From NCBI RefSeq assembly GCF_001420915.1, contig NZ_CP013021.1, positions 1,250,001 through 1,314,000 of the forward strand: DNA of 64,000 nt, in the 5' to 3' direction. The notes under the pieces were generated by a model, which searched no databases, had not been told where the DNA came from, and saw only the letters and a list, made by a program, of their open reading frames with translations. Shown in pieces: positions 44,903 through 53,732 of this stretch. Numbering within the stretch: the first letter of the stretch is position 1; each line of letters opens with the position of its first letter. The translations under genes were made by a program, and so were the position numbers. This DNA comes from Agarivorans gilvus. GTDB lineage: Bacteria > Pseudomonadota > Gammaproteobacteria > Enterobacterales > Celerinatantimonadaceae.

Positions 44903-47773
44903 TTATAAAGCTATTTCCTGTAGTGGCAGCGCTAAGCGCTGTAATTGCGGCAGCAAACTCTGTTTGTCCCCTACCACCACAATAATCATTTGCTCTGGTG
45001 ACAAATATTTTGCCGCCAGTTGCGCCAGCTCAGACTGACTAATAGTAGCAATAATCTGATTCTGCTCAGCAACAAACTCTGGCGCCAAATCAAATTGTAA
45101 CATTTGCATTAAAAACGAGGCCTTTTGCGCTGGCGTGGCATAGGCTAAAGCCTCTTGCTGAGATACTGCATTACGCATATAGGCCAGCTCATCTTGATTA
45201 GGGCCCGTTTTCGCATAGGTCTCTAGCTCACTCAGCAACTGCTTAATCGCATCGGCAGTGGCATCTTGGCGAACATCAGTGGAAATCATAAAACTGCCAC
45301 TGTCTCTAAAACCGGAAAAACCGCTGTTTACGCCGTAGGTAAAACCTTTGTCTTCACGCAAATTCATATTTATTCGGCTGTTAAAGTTACCGCCAAAATT
45401 AAAGTTCATCAAATTCGCTTTAAAGTACTCACCACTGGCATCGTAGGGCATGGCTATACGCCCTATTCTTAATACCGACTGTACCGCACCAGGCTTATCC
45501 ACCAAGTAAATGGTATGGCCCTTGGCTGAATCTCTAGGAACAAACTGCGGTCTGGCTTGCGCTTCGCCCCGCCACTGCTCTTGTAAAGGAGCCAAGGCCG
45601 CCAGCACTTCTGTTTGCTCTAGGTTGCTCACCACCACTAACTGGCTGCCTTGAGGCCGATAATGACTTTTCCAAAACTGTTTTACATCAGCTAAAGTGAG
45701 GCTGGCGACACTCTCGCGAGTACCATAGCTGGAGGTGGCTAAACGACTATTCTCCCCATAAATCAGCCGCTGACTGGCGATGCTGGCCAGCCAAGACGGT
45801 TGATTAAACTTCTGCTCAATACTCTGCAGTAAACGGGCTTTTTCACGCTCAAACTCCTGCTCATCAAAGGCAGGACTTAATAAGCGTTGCTGCAAAACAG
45901 CTAAGCTCTGGGCGAGATTTTCGCTCAGTGACGTCAAACTAATGGTTTGACTATACAGCCCTGCACTAAAGCTCATCGAAGTACCAAGCTCGGCCAACTG
46001 ATCAGCCAAATCGGCAGCCTTGGTTTGCAAGCTACTTTGCATCAGTATTTGCCCTGTAAGCTTGGCCAGTCCTTCTTTACCAGGCGGCTCAGATAAGCTA
46101 CCGCCAGGTAAGCTAAACTGTAGGGTCACCGTTGGTGTGGCCTGCTCTGAAGTCGCCAATATTTGCAAACCGTTGCTCAACTGAGCTTGCCATAAGGCAG
46201 GCAATTTAACCGTGGGAGGGGGTCCAGAAGGCGGTTCCACACTGCGGTCAAAATCATCCTCAATCTGAGGAATGGCTAGCTCAGCAGGCGAGACCGAACT
46301 CGCCTCGGGTAGCTGTCGAGGTGTTGGTTGGTAATTATCGTTCGCGGCTAATAACTGACGCTGCCCTTTGGGGACCACGCTCATCACCACTCTAGGCTTA
46401 TTTAAAATGTAATGCCGATACGCCTGTTGCACCTGTTGTTCATTTACCTTGTCAAACTGAGCCAGCACTTGGCGAATGAATAAAGGGTCACCAAAAAAGG
46501 TTTCGCCGTAGGCCAACTGAGTGACCACGTCGGCGACGCTTTCCAAACTATAAATGGTTGAGGCCTTAAGAGAAGAACGTACCCGCTGCAGGTCCGCCTG
46601 GCTCACGCCCCGAGCCGCGAAGTCATCGATGGCTTGGTCGACGTCTTTCATCAGCTCAGCCAGCGTTAAGCCTGACTGAGGATTGGCTCGAACATAAATA
46701 GCCAAGGTACAGGCCATTTCTCGACAATAATGGGAGCTGCCAGCCGATAAGGCTTTACCGCTCTCCACTAAAGATTGATGCAATAAGGAGCTTTTTCCAC
46801 CACCGAGAATTTCCGAAAACATATCTAAAGCCACTTCATCTTCGGCACCGGCATACACCGTAGGATAAGTAATATATAACAATGGAATATGCACCCGGTC
46901 CTCCAAGGAGATATAACGGGTTTGCGTGAGCTGAGCTGGCCTAGGCGTGACTTTGGGTACTTCGGGGCCGCTGGGAATAGTGCCGAAGTATTTGTTCACC
47001 CACTCAAGAGTTTGAGCTTGGTCGATATCACCACCAATGCTAAGCACAGCATTATTCGGGCCATACCAACGTAGGAAGAAAGCCTTCAAATCGTTTACAT
47101 CAACTCGATTTAAGTCTTCAACATAACCGATGGGCTGCCAAGAGTAAGGGTGATCTCGAGGATATAGCGCCTCGCCCACCCGCTCAGACAACAAACCATA
47201 AGGCGCGTTATCAACTCGTTGGGCTCGCTCGTTTTTCACCGTATCGCGTTGTATTTCAAACTTCTTTTGACTTACCGCATCAAGTAAGAAACCCATTCTA
47301 TCGGCTTCTAACCAAAGTACTTTTTCCAGCTGGTTGGCAGGCACGGTTTGGTAGTAGTTGGTACGGTCTTGAGTGGTGGAGCCATTCATGGTGCCACCGG
47401 CTTCGTTAATAATTCGAAAGTGCTCTTGGTCACCTACGTGCTTAGAGCCTTGGAACATCATGTGCTCAAAAAAATGAGCGAAACCTGATTTACCCTGTTG
47501 CTCTCGGCTAGAGCCAACATGATAGGTCACATCCACATGGACTAAGGGCGCACTCTGATCTTGATAGAGTAAAACGGTAAGGCCGTTAGCTAGGCGGTAT
47601 TTTTTATAGCCTATCTGTAATTCACTGCCATTGGCCTCCACCTGCTCAACTAAGCGTATACCCGAAGGTAAGCTTGGTTCATTAGCTGGGGTAACATAAG
47701 CGCAAGCCGCTAAGGCAAGCACTCCTAATAGGCTAAACCACTTCAATCCCATGTTTACTCTTTTTAACATCAA
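44903..47773 (-). CDS. M16-family zinc metallopeptidase lipoprotein (pitrilysin type)
   Basis: 956 residues with a lipobox (LAAC, Cys24) and two M16 halves. The N-terminal half has the inverted zinc motif HFFEH (His100, Glu103, His104), with the third ligand expected in the downstream Glu region (about 178, KNERAQ). The C-terminal half (from about 510) lacks that motif, as is usual for the inactive partner domain. It would degrade peptides in the periplasm. It starts 1 bp inside the yqaA end (overlap at 47770-47773), so it is cotranscribed with yqaA and lies upstream of gshA. Substrate unknown. Confidence 0.9.
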   Translation of the reverse strand: MMLKRVNMGLKWFSLLGVLALAACAYVTPANEPSLPSGIRLVEQVEANGSELQIGYKKYRLANGLTVLLYQDQSAPLVHVDVTYHVGSSREQQGKSGFAHFFEHMMFQGSKHVGDQEHFRIINEAGGTMNGSTTQDRTNYYQTVPANQLEKVLWLEADRMGFLLDAVSQKKFEIQRDTVKNERAQRVDNAPYGLLSERVGEALYPRDHPYSWQPIGYVEDLNRVDVNDLKAFFLRWYGPNNAVLSIGGDIDQAQTLEWVNKYFGTIPSGPEVPKVTPRPAQLTQTRYISLEDRVHIPLLYITYPTVYAGAEDEVALDMFSEILGGGKSSLLHQSLVESGKALSAGSSHYCREMACTLAIYVRANPQSGLTLAELMKDVDQAIDDFAARGVSQADLQRVRSSLKASTIYSLESVADVVTQLAYGETFFGDPLFIRQVLAQFDKVNEQQVQQAYRHYILNKPRVVMSVVPKGQRQLLAANDNYQPTPRQLPEASSVSPAELAIPQIEDDFDRSVEPPSGPPPTVKLPALWQAQLSNGLQILATSEQATPTVTLQFSLPGGSLSEPPGKEGLAKLTGQILMQSSLQTKAADLADQLAELGTSMSFSAGLYSQTISLTSLSENLAQSLAVLQQRLLSPAFDEQEFEREKARLLQSIEQKFNQPSWLASIASQRLIYGENSRLATSSYGTRESVASLTLADVKQFWKSHYRPQGSQLVVVSNLEQTEVLAALAPLQEQWRGEAQARPQFVPRDSAKGHTIYLVDKPGAVQSVLRIGRIAMPYDASGEYFKANLMNFNFGGNFNSRINMNLREDKGFTYGVNSGFSGFRDSGSFMISTDVRQDATADAIKQLLSELETYAKTGPNQDELAYMRNAVSQQEALAYATPAQKASFLMQMLQFDLAPEFVAEQNQIIATISQSELAQLAAKYLSPEQMIIVVVGDKQSLLPQLQRLALPLQEIAL

Positions 47774-48204
47774 TTAACTCCAGCATAGGCATTGGCTAAT
47801 ACCACCAATATTGAATAACGCGCTAATTTCCCAATTAACATCAATAAGCTACTTTGCACTACTGGCAATTTAGCCGCGCCAGCCACAAAACATAACACAT
47901 CGCCCACTAGCGGTAGCCAACTTAGTAACAATACCCATACACCAAACTTATTCACCCAAGGTCTCGCCTTAGCTTGTTGGGCTAAATCCGGTAGAAAGGC
48001 AAAGCGTCGATGGGCAAAGTCGAACAAGCCCCAGCCCATGGCAAAGGTAATTAAACCACCTAAGGTATTACCGATACTCGCCACCAATAACAAACTTAAC
48101 CACTGCTCTGGATATTGGCTAAGCAGCCCTAACAATAACACTTCAGAACTACCGGGTAAGACAGTGGCCGACGACAGGGCACTCAAAAATAACGCTAACA
48201 GCAC
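47770..48204 (-). CDS. yqaA: YqaA family membrane protein (SNARE-associated/DedA-like)
   Basis: 144 residues with about four hydrophobic segments and the DedA-like opening FLSALSSATVLPGSSEVLLLGLL, GNTLGGLITF and LLSWLPLVGDVLCFVAG. It matches E. coli YqaA in length and position. DedA-family proteins act in envelope lipid handling or proton-driven transport; the role of YqaA is unknown. A GTG start lies 2 bp after the yqaB stop. It overlaps the M16 gene by 4 bp, so all three are one operon. Confidence 0.88.
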   Translation of the reverse strand: MLLALFLSALSSATVLPGSSEVLLLGLLSQYPEQWLSLLLVASIGNTLGGLITFAMGWGLFDFAHRRFAFLPDLAQQAKARPWVNKFGVWVLLLSWLPLVGDVLCFVAGAAKLPVVQSSLLMLIGKLARYSILVVLANAYAGVN

Positions 48205-48206
48205 CG

Positions 48207-48824
48207 CTACAAGGGCTCGACAAAATAATTAGCGGGCCACAGTTCTCGAACATCTACGTAGGCCATCCCTGCAGCTTTTGCCGCCGCAATACCCGCATCG
48301 GCATCTTCAAAGACTAAGCAGCGCTGCGGCTCCACCTGCATCAGCTCGGCACACTTTAAAAAAGTATCGGGGGCGGGTTTATGCCGAGCCACTAGATCGG
48401 CTCCAACAATCGCCTGCAACTGCTCAGCAACACCTAACTTATTCAACAGCATCTCTGCTTGCTGCTGACTGGCCCCGGTACCTACCGCCATTAGCTTTTC
48501 GCCTAAGTAATGCTCGAACACTTTTATTAAAGGGGTAACCTGTACCTCTTGATTCACTAGCTGATGATAACGTTGCTCTTTAGTTTCTGAGATTAAAGCC
48601 ACGTCAAGATCTTGAATATTGGCCTGCTCAGCTAAGATTTCAACCGTTTGCTCGGTAGGTTTACCACTCATAGCCAACATTTGCTGCGCAGTAAAAGGAA
48701 TATTGAACTTGTTTAAAGCATACACCCAGGCTTTTTGGTGCTGCCCCATAGAATCAATTAAGGTGCCATCCATATCAAAAATGAAGGCATCATATTCAGC
48801 GTATTGCTCTAGTTCCATAAACAC
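48207..48824 (-). CDS. yqaB: HAD-superfamily sugar phosphatase (YqaB, fructose-1-phosphatase/beta-phosphoglucomutase-like)
   Basis: 205 residues. The HAD motif I DMDGT (Asp17, Asp19), motif II GTGAS around residue 117, motif III Lys in HKPAPDTF and motif IV FEDADAGIAAAKAAGM are all present. The cap insertion of subclass I is between residues 25 and 95. E. coli YqaB hydrolyses fructose-1-phosphate and 6-phosphogluconate. It is the first gene of the yqaBA-M16 cluster on the minus strand. Confidence 0.9.
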   Translation of the reverse strand: MFMELEQYAEYDAFIFDMDGTLIDSMGQHQKAWVYALNKFNIPFTAQQMLAMSGKPTEQTVEILAEQANIQDLDVALISETKEQRYHQLVNQEVQVTPLIKVFEHYLGEKLMAVGTGASQQQAEMLLNKLGVAEQLQAIVGADLVARHKPAPDTFLKCAELMQVEPQRCLVFEDADAGIAAAKAAGMAYVDVRELWPANYFVEPL

Positions 48825-49068
48825 TCTTTGTTAACAATTTTGGAGGAATAACAATTATTATCAGCATCATAACAATAAGCCCCACCATCAAGCACGAGTT
48901 GTTTGTGGCTTATTTGGCTGTTACCAAGCCGTGATAAGCTGCTTAGCACCGCTATAGACTAAAATAATCTCTGTGAGGCGAGGCGAAGTTGCTAAGTAAA
49001 GCGCTTCTTTTATCGGTTAATACGAGTAAACTAAATATCATCAATCACTTACGTGAACAGGTAGCGCT

Positions 49069-49236
49069 ATGGTTCGGTTTTTTTTAGTACCTTTAATTCT
49101 AACCATTTTATGGACACTGTTTTTGTTTCATTATGGTTTGAGCTTTAAACAGGGTTTAAAAGGTTATTATTGGATCATTGGCGTCAGTTGCGCTTTGATT
49201 GGCTTTTTTAGTCTGATGATATGGATAACTCATTAG
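49069..49236 (+). CDS. small 55-residue membrane protein
   Basis: An ORF with start ATG 49069 and stop TAG 49234-49236 encodes 55 residues with two hydrophobic segments (residues 4-20 and 34-53), with a charged/polar turn FKQGLKG between them. AGGT lies about 9 bases before the ATG, and a strong terminator follows 6 bp after the stop. No family is recognised. The good composition of the hydrophobic pair, the start and the terminator support a real gene. Confidence 0.6.
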   Translation: MVRFFLVPLILTILWTLFLFHYGLSFKQGLKGYYWIIGVSCALIGFFSLMIWITH

Positions 49237-49242
49237 CAAAAA

Positions 49243-49266
49243 AAAAGCTTGCCGAAGCAAGCTTTT
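49243..49266. terminator. bidirectional terminator between the small membrane protein gene and oadB
   Basis: Stem AAAAGCTTGC (49243-49252) / GCAAGCTTTT (49257-49266), loop CGAA. A and T tracts allow use in both directions; it is 17 bp after the oadB stop. Confidence 0.88.
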
Positions 49267-49282
49267 GATTAATCTCTAAAGT

Positions 49283-50412
49283 TTATCCTACCCAAGAGAG
49301 TAGCACCCCGGCCGCTACCGCACTGCCTAATACACCAGCCACGTTGGGCCCCATTGCGTGCATCAATAAGAAGTTATGAGGGTTTGATTCTAAACCTACT
49401 TTGTTTACCACCCGCGCCGCCATTGGTACAGCAGACACCCCGGCAGCACCAATTAAGGGGTTAATTTTACCACCACTTAAGCGACTCATTAGCTTAGCCA
49501 TCAATACCCCAGAAGCAGTACCAATAGCGAAGGCTACCGCGCCTAAAGCAAGAATGCCTAGGGTTTCTACGGTTAAGAACTTATCGGCAGAAAGCTTTGA
49601 GCCAACAGCAAGACCAAGGAAGATGGTCACGGCGTTAATTAACTCGTTTTGCGCAGTTTTACTCAGACGGTCTACTACGCCACTTTCACGCATTAAGTTA
49701 CCTAGACAGAACATACCCACTAGAGGAGTTGCCGCAGGCAAGAACAAAATGGTTAAGCCAAGCACCGCTATCGGGAACAAGATTTTCTCGCGCTTACTCA
49801 CCGGGCGCAATTGCTCCATTTGGATTTCACGCTCTTCTTTACTGGTTAGCGCTTTCATAATGGGCGGCTGAATAATCGGCACCAAGGCCATATAAGAGTA
49901 GGCCGCCACCGCGATAGCACCGAGTAGATCAGGAGCCAATTTAGAGGCCAAAAAAATCGCCGTAGGGCCGTCAGCTCCACCAATAATGGCAATCGCAGAA
50001 GCGTCAGCCAAGGTGAAATCAAAACCTGGAATAGTGTTTAGCAAAATAGCGCCAAATAAGGTGGCAAAAATACCAAACTGGGCTGCGGCTCCTAGTAACA
50101 ACATCCGAGGGTTAGCAATCAAAGCGCCAAAATCGGTCAGCGCCCCACTCCCATGAAAATCAATAAGGGGAATACGCCGGTTTCAATACCCACATGATAA
50201 ATGTAGTAAAGTAAGCCACCTTCCTCAGTGAATCCGGCATTGGGAATATTTGCCAGTACCGCACCAAAGCCAATCGGCAGCAGCAACAAAGGCTCGAATT
50301 TGCGTACAATTGCCAAATAAAGCAACAGCAAACCCACTGCCATCATCACCAATTGACCGGGCTCGAAATTAGCAATCCCGGTCTCAAGCCATAACTTTTG
50401 TAATCCTTCCAC
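49283..50412 (-). pseudogene. oadB: oxaloacetate decarboxylase beta subunit, frameshifted (possible sequencing error)
   Basis: The N-terminal frame (50137-50412) reads like OadB to GVFPLLIFMGVG and then stops at TGA. The remaining frame (49283-50122) continues as the family does, with IANPRMLLLGAAAQFGIFATL and the Na+-site stretch IIGGADGPTAIF. One additional G in the four-G run (plus-strand C4 at 50143-50146) would join them (MGVGALTDFGALIANP), giving about 376 residues. OadB is the integral membrane subunit that couples decarboxylation of oxaloacetate or another carboxy-biotin donor to Na+ export. It is last in oadGAB, 11 bp downstream of oadA. Confidence 0.9.
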
Positions 50413-50423
50413 TTTATGGCTCC

Positions 50424-52211
50424 CTAAGCGATGCTCAGTAGGACTTCGCCCACTGCAACCGCATCACCTTCTTTAACTAATACCTGCTCAACCACACCGG
50501 TTTTTGCAGAACGGATTTCCGTTTCCATTTTCATCGCTTCCATAATCAGCAGCACGTCACCTTCTTGCACTTTCGCACCCGGTTGTACCACCACTTTAAA
50601 GATATTTCCGGCTAGCGGGGCTGGAAGCTCTTCAGCACTACCAGAAGCGGCACTGGCCACAGGGGCACTAGCAGCAGCTGCAGAACTTGAAACCGCCGCT
50701 ACGCCGTCAATTGAGCCTTCAGGGCCCACATCAACGGTGTACAGTTGTCCGTCTACTCTCACCGAGTAAGTTTCTACACCGCCAGCTTTAACGGATTTTG
50801 CAGCGACCGCTTTAACATCGTCAGCACTAGGTACGGGTTCAAAGGCATCGGGGTTGCCACGATTTTCTAAAAACTTCAAACCAATCTGTGGGAATAAGGC
50901 ATAAGTAAGCGCGTCATCAATTTTAGCCTCAGCCAAAGCAAAGCCTTTGTCTTTGGCAAGCTGCTCTACTTCAGCTTCTAAGCGCGCCATTTCTGCCTCA
51001 AGTAAATCAGCAGGGCGACAAGTAATGGCTTCTTCGCCATTTAATACTCGAGCTTGCAGCTCGCTGTTTAACTCACCCGGCGCTTTACCATATTGACCAC
51101 TTAAGATACCGGCGGTTTCTTTGGTGATGGTTTTGTAACGTTCTCCAGTAAGCACGTTAATTACCGCCTGAGTACCCACAATTTGTGAAGTAGGTGTCAC
51201 TAAAGGAATGTAGCCCAGATCTTTGCGCACTTTAGGGATTTCAGCTAACACTTCGTCAATCTTGTCTGCCGCGCCCTGCTCTTTTAACTGGCCTTCCATG
51301 TTGGTTAGCATACCGCCAGGTACTTGGGCGATGAGAATACGCGAATCAACACCTTTTAAGCTACCCTCGAACTTGGCGTATTTCTTACGCACTTCACGGA
51401 AGTAGGCAGCGATGGCTTCCAACTTAGTTAAATCTAAGCCGGTATCACGCTCAGTACCTTCGAGCATTGCCACAATAGTCTCTGTTGGGCTATGGCCGTA
51501 AGTACAGCTCATTGAAGAGATTGCCGTATCGATAATGTCGATACCCGCTTCAATCGCCTTCATATGGGTAGGTAAACTTAAACCGGTGGTGGCATGGCAG
51601 TGTAAGGCTAACTCTACATCGGTTTCGGCTTTCAAACGTTTGATCAGCGTTTCGGCTTCATAAGGCTTCAACAAGCCAGACATATCTTTAATCGCAATAG
51701 AATGACAGCCAATGTCTTCTAAACGCTTCGCTAGGTCTACCCAATTATCGATAGTATGGATGGGGCTAGTAGTATAGGAGATGGTTCCTTGAGCATGGGC
51801 TCCGCAATCTAGCGCAGCTTTAACCGCTGTTTGGAAGTTACGTGGGTCGTTCATCGCATCAAAAATACGAAAAACATCCATACCATTTTTAACTGCTCGC
51901 TCGACGAAACGCTCTACTACGTCATCGGCGTAGTGACGGTAACCCAATAAGTTCTGCCCACGTAACAACATTTGTTGCTTGGTATTAGGCATGGCTTTTT
52001 TCAGCTCACGCAGACGCTCCCAAGGATCTTCGCCTAAATAACGGATGCAAGCATCAAAAGTTGCTCCGCCCCAAGTCTCTAAAGACCAATAACCAATTTG
52101 GTCGAGTTGCTCAGCAATAGGTAACATATCTTCGATGCGAAGACGTGTTGCTAACAATGATTGATGCGCGTCGCGCAATACAACATCAGTTAATGCAAGT
52201 GGTTTAGACAT
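50424..52211 (-). CDS. oadA: oxaloacetate decarboxylase alpha subunit
   Basis: 595 residues. The N-terminal carboxyltransferase TIM barrel (TDVVLRDAHQSLLATRLR, metal-site HCHATTG around 205) is followed by the PycB-like conserved region and an Ala/Ser-rich linker (about 505-530). The C-terminal biotinyl domain has EAMKMETE with biotin-accepting Lys561. It transfers CO2 from oxaloacetate to biotin; the carboxybiotin is then decarboxylated by OadB with Na+ export. It lies 20 bp after oadG, in the classical oadGAB order. Confidence 0.96.
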   Translation of the reverse strand: MSKPLALTDVVLRDAHQSLLATRLRIEDMLPIAEQLDQIGYWSLETWGGATFDACIRYLGEDPWERLRELKKAMPNTKQQMLLRGQNLLGYRHYADDVVERFVERAVKNGMDVFRIFDAMNDPRNFQTAVKAALDCGAHAQGTISYTTSPIHTIDNWVDLAKRLEDIGCHSIAIKDMSGLLKPYEAETLIKRLKAETDVELALHCHATTGLSLPTHMKAIEAGIDIIDTAISSMSCTYGHSPTETIVAMLEGTERDTGLDLTKLEAIAAYFREVRKKYAKFEGSLKGVDSRILIAQVPGGMLTNMEGQLKEQGAADKIDEVLAEIPKVRKDLGYIPLVTPTSQIVGTQAVINVLTGERYKTITKETAGILSGQYGKAPGELNSELQARVLNGEEAITCRPADLLEAEMARLEAEVEQLAKDKGFALAEAKIDDALTYALFPQIGLKFLENRGNPDAFEPVPSADDVKAVAAKSVKAGGVETYSVRVDGQLYTVDVGPEGSIDGVAAVSSSAAAASAPVASAASGSAEELPAPLAGNIFKVVVQPGAKVQEGDVLLIMEAMKMETEIRSAKTGVVEQVLVKEGDAVAVGEVLLSIA

Positions 52212-52231
52212 TGCCTTAAATCCTCTTTAAG

Positions 52232-52474
52232 TTATTTGGCCTTCCGGTACTGTTGAACGGCAGCAGAAATTGCGGCTACCACGGCGGCGTTATTGGCAGG
52301 TTGGGTCGATTTTGGCGAGGCCGGTTTAGGCTCGGCAATATCTGCAATTGGAGGGGCGACTTTAGCCAAGCCCATTACCGCAACAATTAATAGCGATAAA
52401 AAGCAAAAAACGGCGATCATCCCGACCCCCATTAACGTTGCCGCTTCGACTAGCAGCTCGGTCAAATCCATCAT
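52232..52474 (-). CDS. oadG: oxaloacetate decarboxylase gamma subunit
   Basis: 80 residues with one membrane segment (LMGVGMIAVFCFLSLLIVAVMGLA, about 14-37) followed by an Ala/Pro-rich cytoplasmic tail; the size and order identify OadG. It stabilises the alpha-beta complex and helps bind zinc. It is first in the oadGAB operon. Confidence 0.9.
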   Translation of the reverse strand: MMDLTELLVEAATLMGVGMIAVFCFLSLLIVAVMGLAKVAPPIADIAEPKPASPKSTQPANNAAVVAAISAAVQQYRKAK

Positions 52475-52812
52475 AATTTACAATCCACGTCCTTTAAGAT
52501 TGGCGTAAGAATTACACGCAAATCAATAAAAATCAAACCTGAAGGCTGAATAATTATTCAAATGTATATCATTGTTAACCGGATTATATCGATAAGATGC
52601 TCTACTGCCACTATCGATTTAACCTTACACCAGTTAAAAACACCAAACCTTAACATTTGCGCAACACACGATTAACGCTCATCAGGTGGCTTATAAGAAA
52701 GACTAATTTATCAGTTTGGGAGAACGAAAAGTAGTCTTCGTGATCACAAGTGGAAAAATTCAAGATGAATAAATGGTGAATAATAAACAAGCAGTGTAGC
52801 AATACACTAAAA
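52475..52812. other. 338-bp region between oadG and the tRNA cluster
   Basis: It should contain the oadGAB promoter (minus strand). A GAATAATTATTC palindrome lies at about 52547-52558. Near the tRNA end, AGTGTA/TACACT (52794-52809) can form a hairpin after the last tRNA-Arg, possibly a terminator or processing signal, though its T tract is weak. No gene was recognised. Confidence 0.5.
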
Positions 52813-52889
52813 TGGCGCGCGTGGAAGGATTCGAACCTCCGACCGCCTGGTTCGTAGCCAGGTACTCTATCCAGCTGAGCTACACGCGC
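52813..52889 (-). tRNA. tRNA-Arg(ACG), copy 1 (last in operon)
   Basis: 77 nt with an encoded CCA. The anticodon loop CTACGAA gives anticodon ACG (inosine-modified, reads CGU/C/A). The acceptor stem is GCGCGTG/CACGCGC. Confidence 0.97.
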
Positions 52890-52943
52890 GTGGGGTATAA
52901 CAAGCCTAGAAGAGATTTGCCCAAGCTTCAAATAAAAAAGAAA

Positions 52944-53020
52944 TGGCGCGCGTGGAAGGATTCGAACCTCCGACCGCCTGGTTCGTAGCCAGGTACTCTA
53001 TCCAGCTGAGCTACACGCGC
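52944..53020 (-). tRNA. tRNA-Arg(ACG), copy 2
   Basis: 77 nt, sequence identical to the other ACG copies in the array; encoded CCA. It lies 11 bp downstream of a tRNA-Ser in transcription order. Confidence 0.97.
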
Positions 53021-53031
53021 GTTGAAATCGA

Positions 53032-53124
53032 TGGCGGTGAGGGAGGGATTCGAACCCTCGATAGGGCTACAAACCCTATACTCCCTTAGCAGGGGAGCGC
53101 CTTCGGCCACTCGGCCACCTCACC
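53032..53124 (-). tRNA. tRNA-Ser(GCT), copy 1
   Basis: 93 nt with a long variable arm, anticodon loop CTGCTAA (GCT) and encoded CCA. It is the equivalent of E. coli serV, which also lies beside csrA and the argVYZQ cluster. Confidence 0.97.
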
Positions 53125-53169
53125 TCGATTTCACTTCACCCGCTTGCTAAAAGCAAACCGGTAGAAGAA

Positions 53170-53246
53170 TGGCGCGCGTGGAAGGATTCGAACCTCCGAC
53201 CGCCTGGTTCGTAGCCAGGTACTCTATCCAGCTGAGCTACACGCGC
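53170..53246 (-). tRNA. tRNA-Arg(ACG), copy 3
   Basis: 77 nt, identical to the other copies, with encoded CCA. Confidence 0.97.
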
Positions 53247-53287
53247 GCAGATAACACGTTGTTACAATGCCTAAGCATTTTAAAATA

Positions 53288-53364
53288 TGGCGCGCGTGGA
53301 AGGATTCGAACCTCCGACCGCCTGGTTCGTAGCCAGGTACTCTATCCAGCTGAGCTACACGCGC
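53288..53364 (-). tRNA. tRNA-Arg(ACG), copy 4
   Basis: 77 nt, identical to the other copies, with encoded CCA. Confidence 0.97.
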
Positions 53365-53381
53365 ACAGATAACACTTCAAT

Positions 53382-53407
53382 AAAAAAAGCCCACATCACT
53401 ATGAGCT
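53382..53407 (-). terminator. terminator-like hairpin inside the tRNA array
   Basis: On the minus strand, AGCTCA/TGGGCT (6 bp with one G-T pair, 8-base loop) is followed by a run of seven T residues. It lies between the third and fourth tRNA gene in transcription order and could lower expression of the last five genes. Confidence 0.45.
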
Positions 53408-53418
53408 TTTAATAATAA

Positions 53419-53495
53419 TGGCGCGCGTGGAAGGATTCGAACCTCCGACCGCCTGGTTCGTAGCCAGGTACTCTATCCAGCTGAGCTACACGCGC
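53419..53495 (-). tRNA. tRNA-Arg(ACG), copy 5
   Basis: 77 nt, identical to the other copies, with encoded CCA. Confidence 0.97.
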
Positions 53496-53535
53496 GCAGA
53501 TAACACGTTGTTATAATGCCTAAGCATTTAAAATA

Positions 53536-53612
53536 TGGCGCGCGTGGAAGGATTCGAACCTCCGACCGCCTGGTTCGTAGCCAGGTACTCTATCCAGCTG
53601 AGCTACACGCGC
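53536..53612 (-). tRNA. tRNA-Arg(ACG), copy 6
   Basis: 77 nt, identical to the other copies, with encoded CCA. It follows the first tRNA-Ser by the same 11-bp spacer as copy 2. Confidence 0.97.
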
Positions 53613-53623
53613 GTTGAAATCGA

Positions 53624-53716
53624 TGGCGGTGAGGGAGGGATTCGAACCCTCGATAGGGCTACAAACCCTATACTCCCTTAGCAGGGGAGCGCCTTCGGCC
53701 ACTCGGCCACCTCACC
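53624..53716 (-). tRNA. tRNA-Ser(GCT), copy 2 (first in operon)
   Basis: 93 nt, the same sequence as copy 1, with encoded CCA. It is directly preceded by a strong promoter. Confidence 0.97.
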
Positions 53717-53732
53717 GCGATTTCGGATGCAG

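Noticed and set aside
52813..53716. Regular ~77-bp repeats with spacers resembling a CRISPR array, and open frames on both strands across them
   Set aside because: Each repeat folds as tRNA-Arg(ACG) or tRNA-Ser(GCT) with an encoded CCA. The spacers are not unique equal-length sequences, and the frames are chance readings through tRNA genes.
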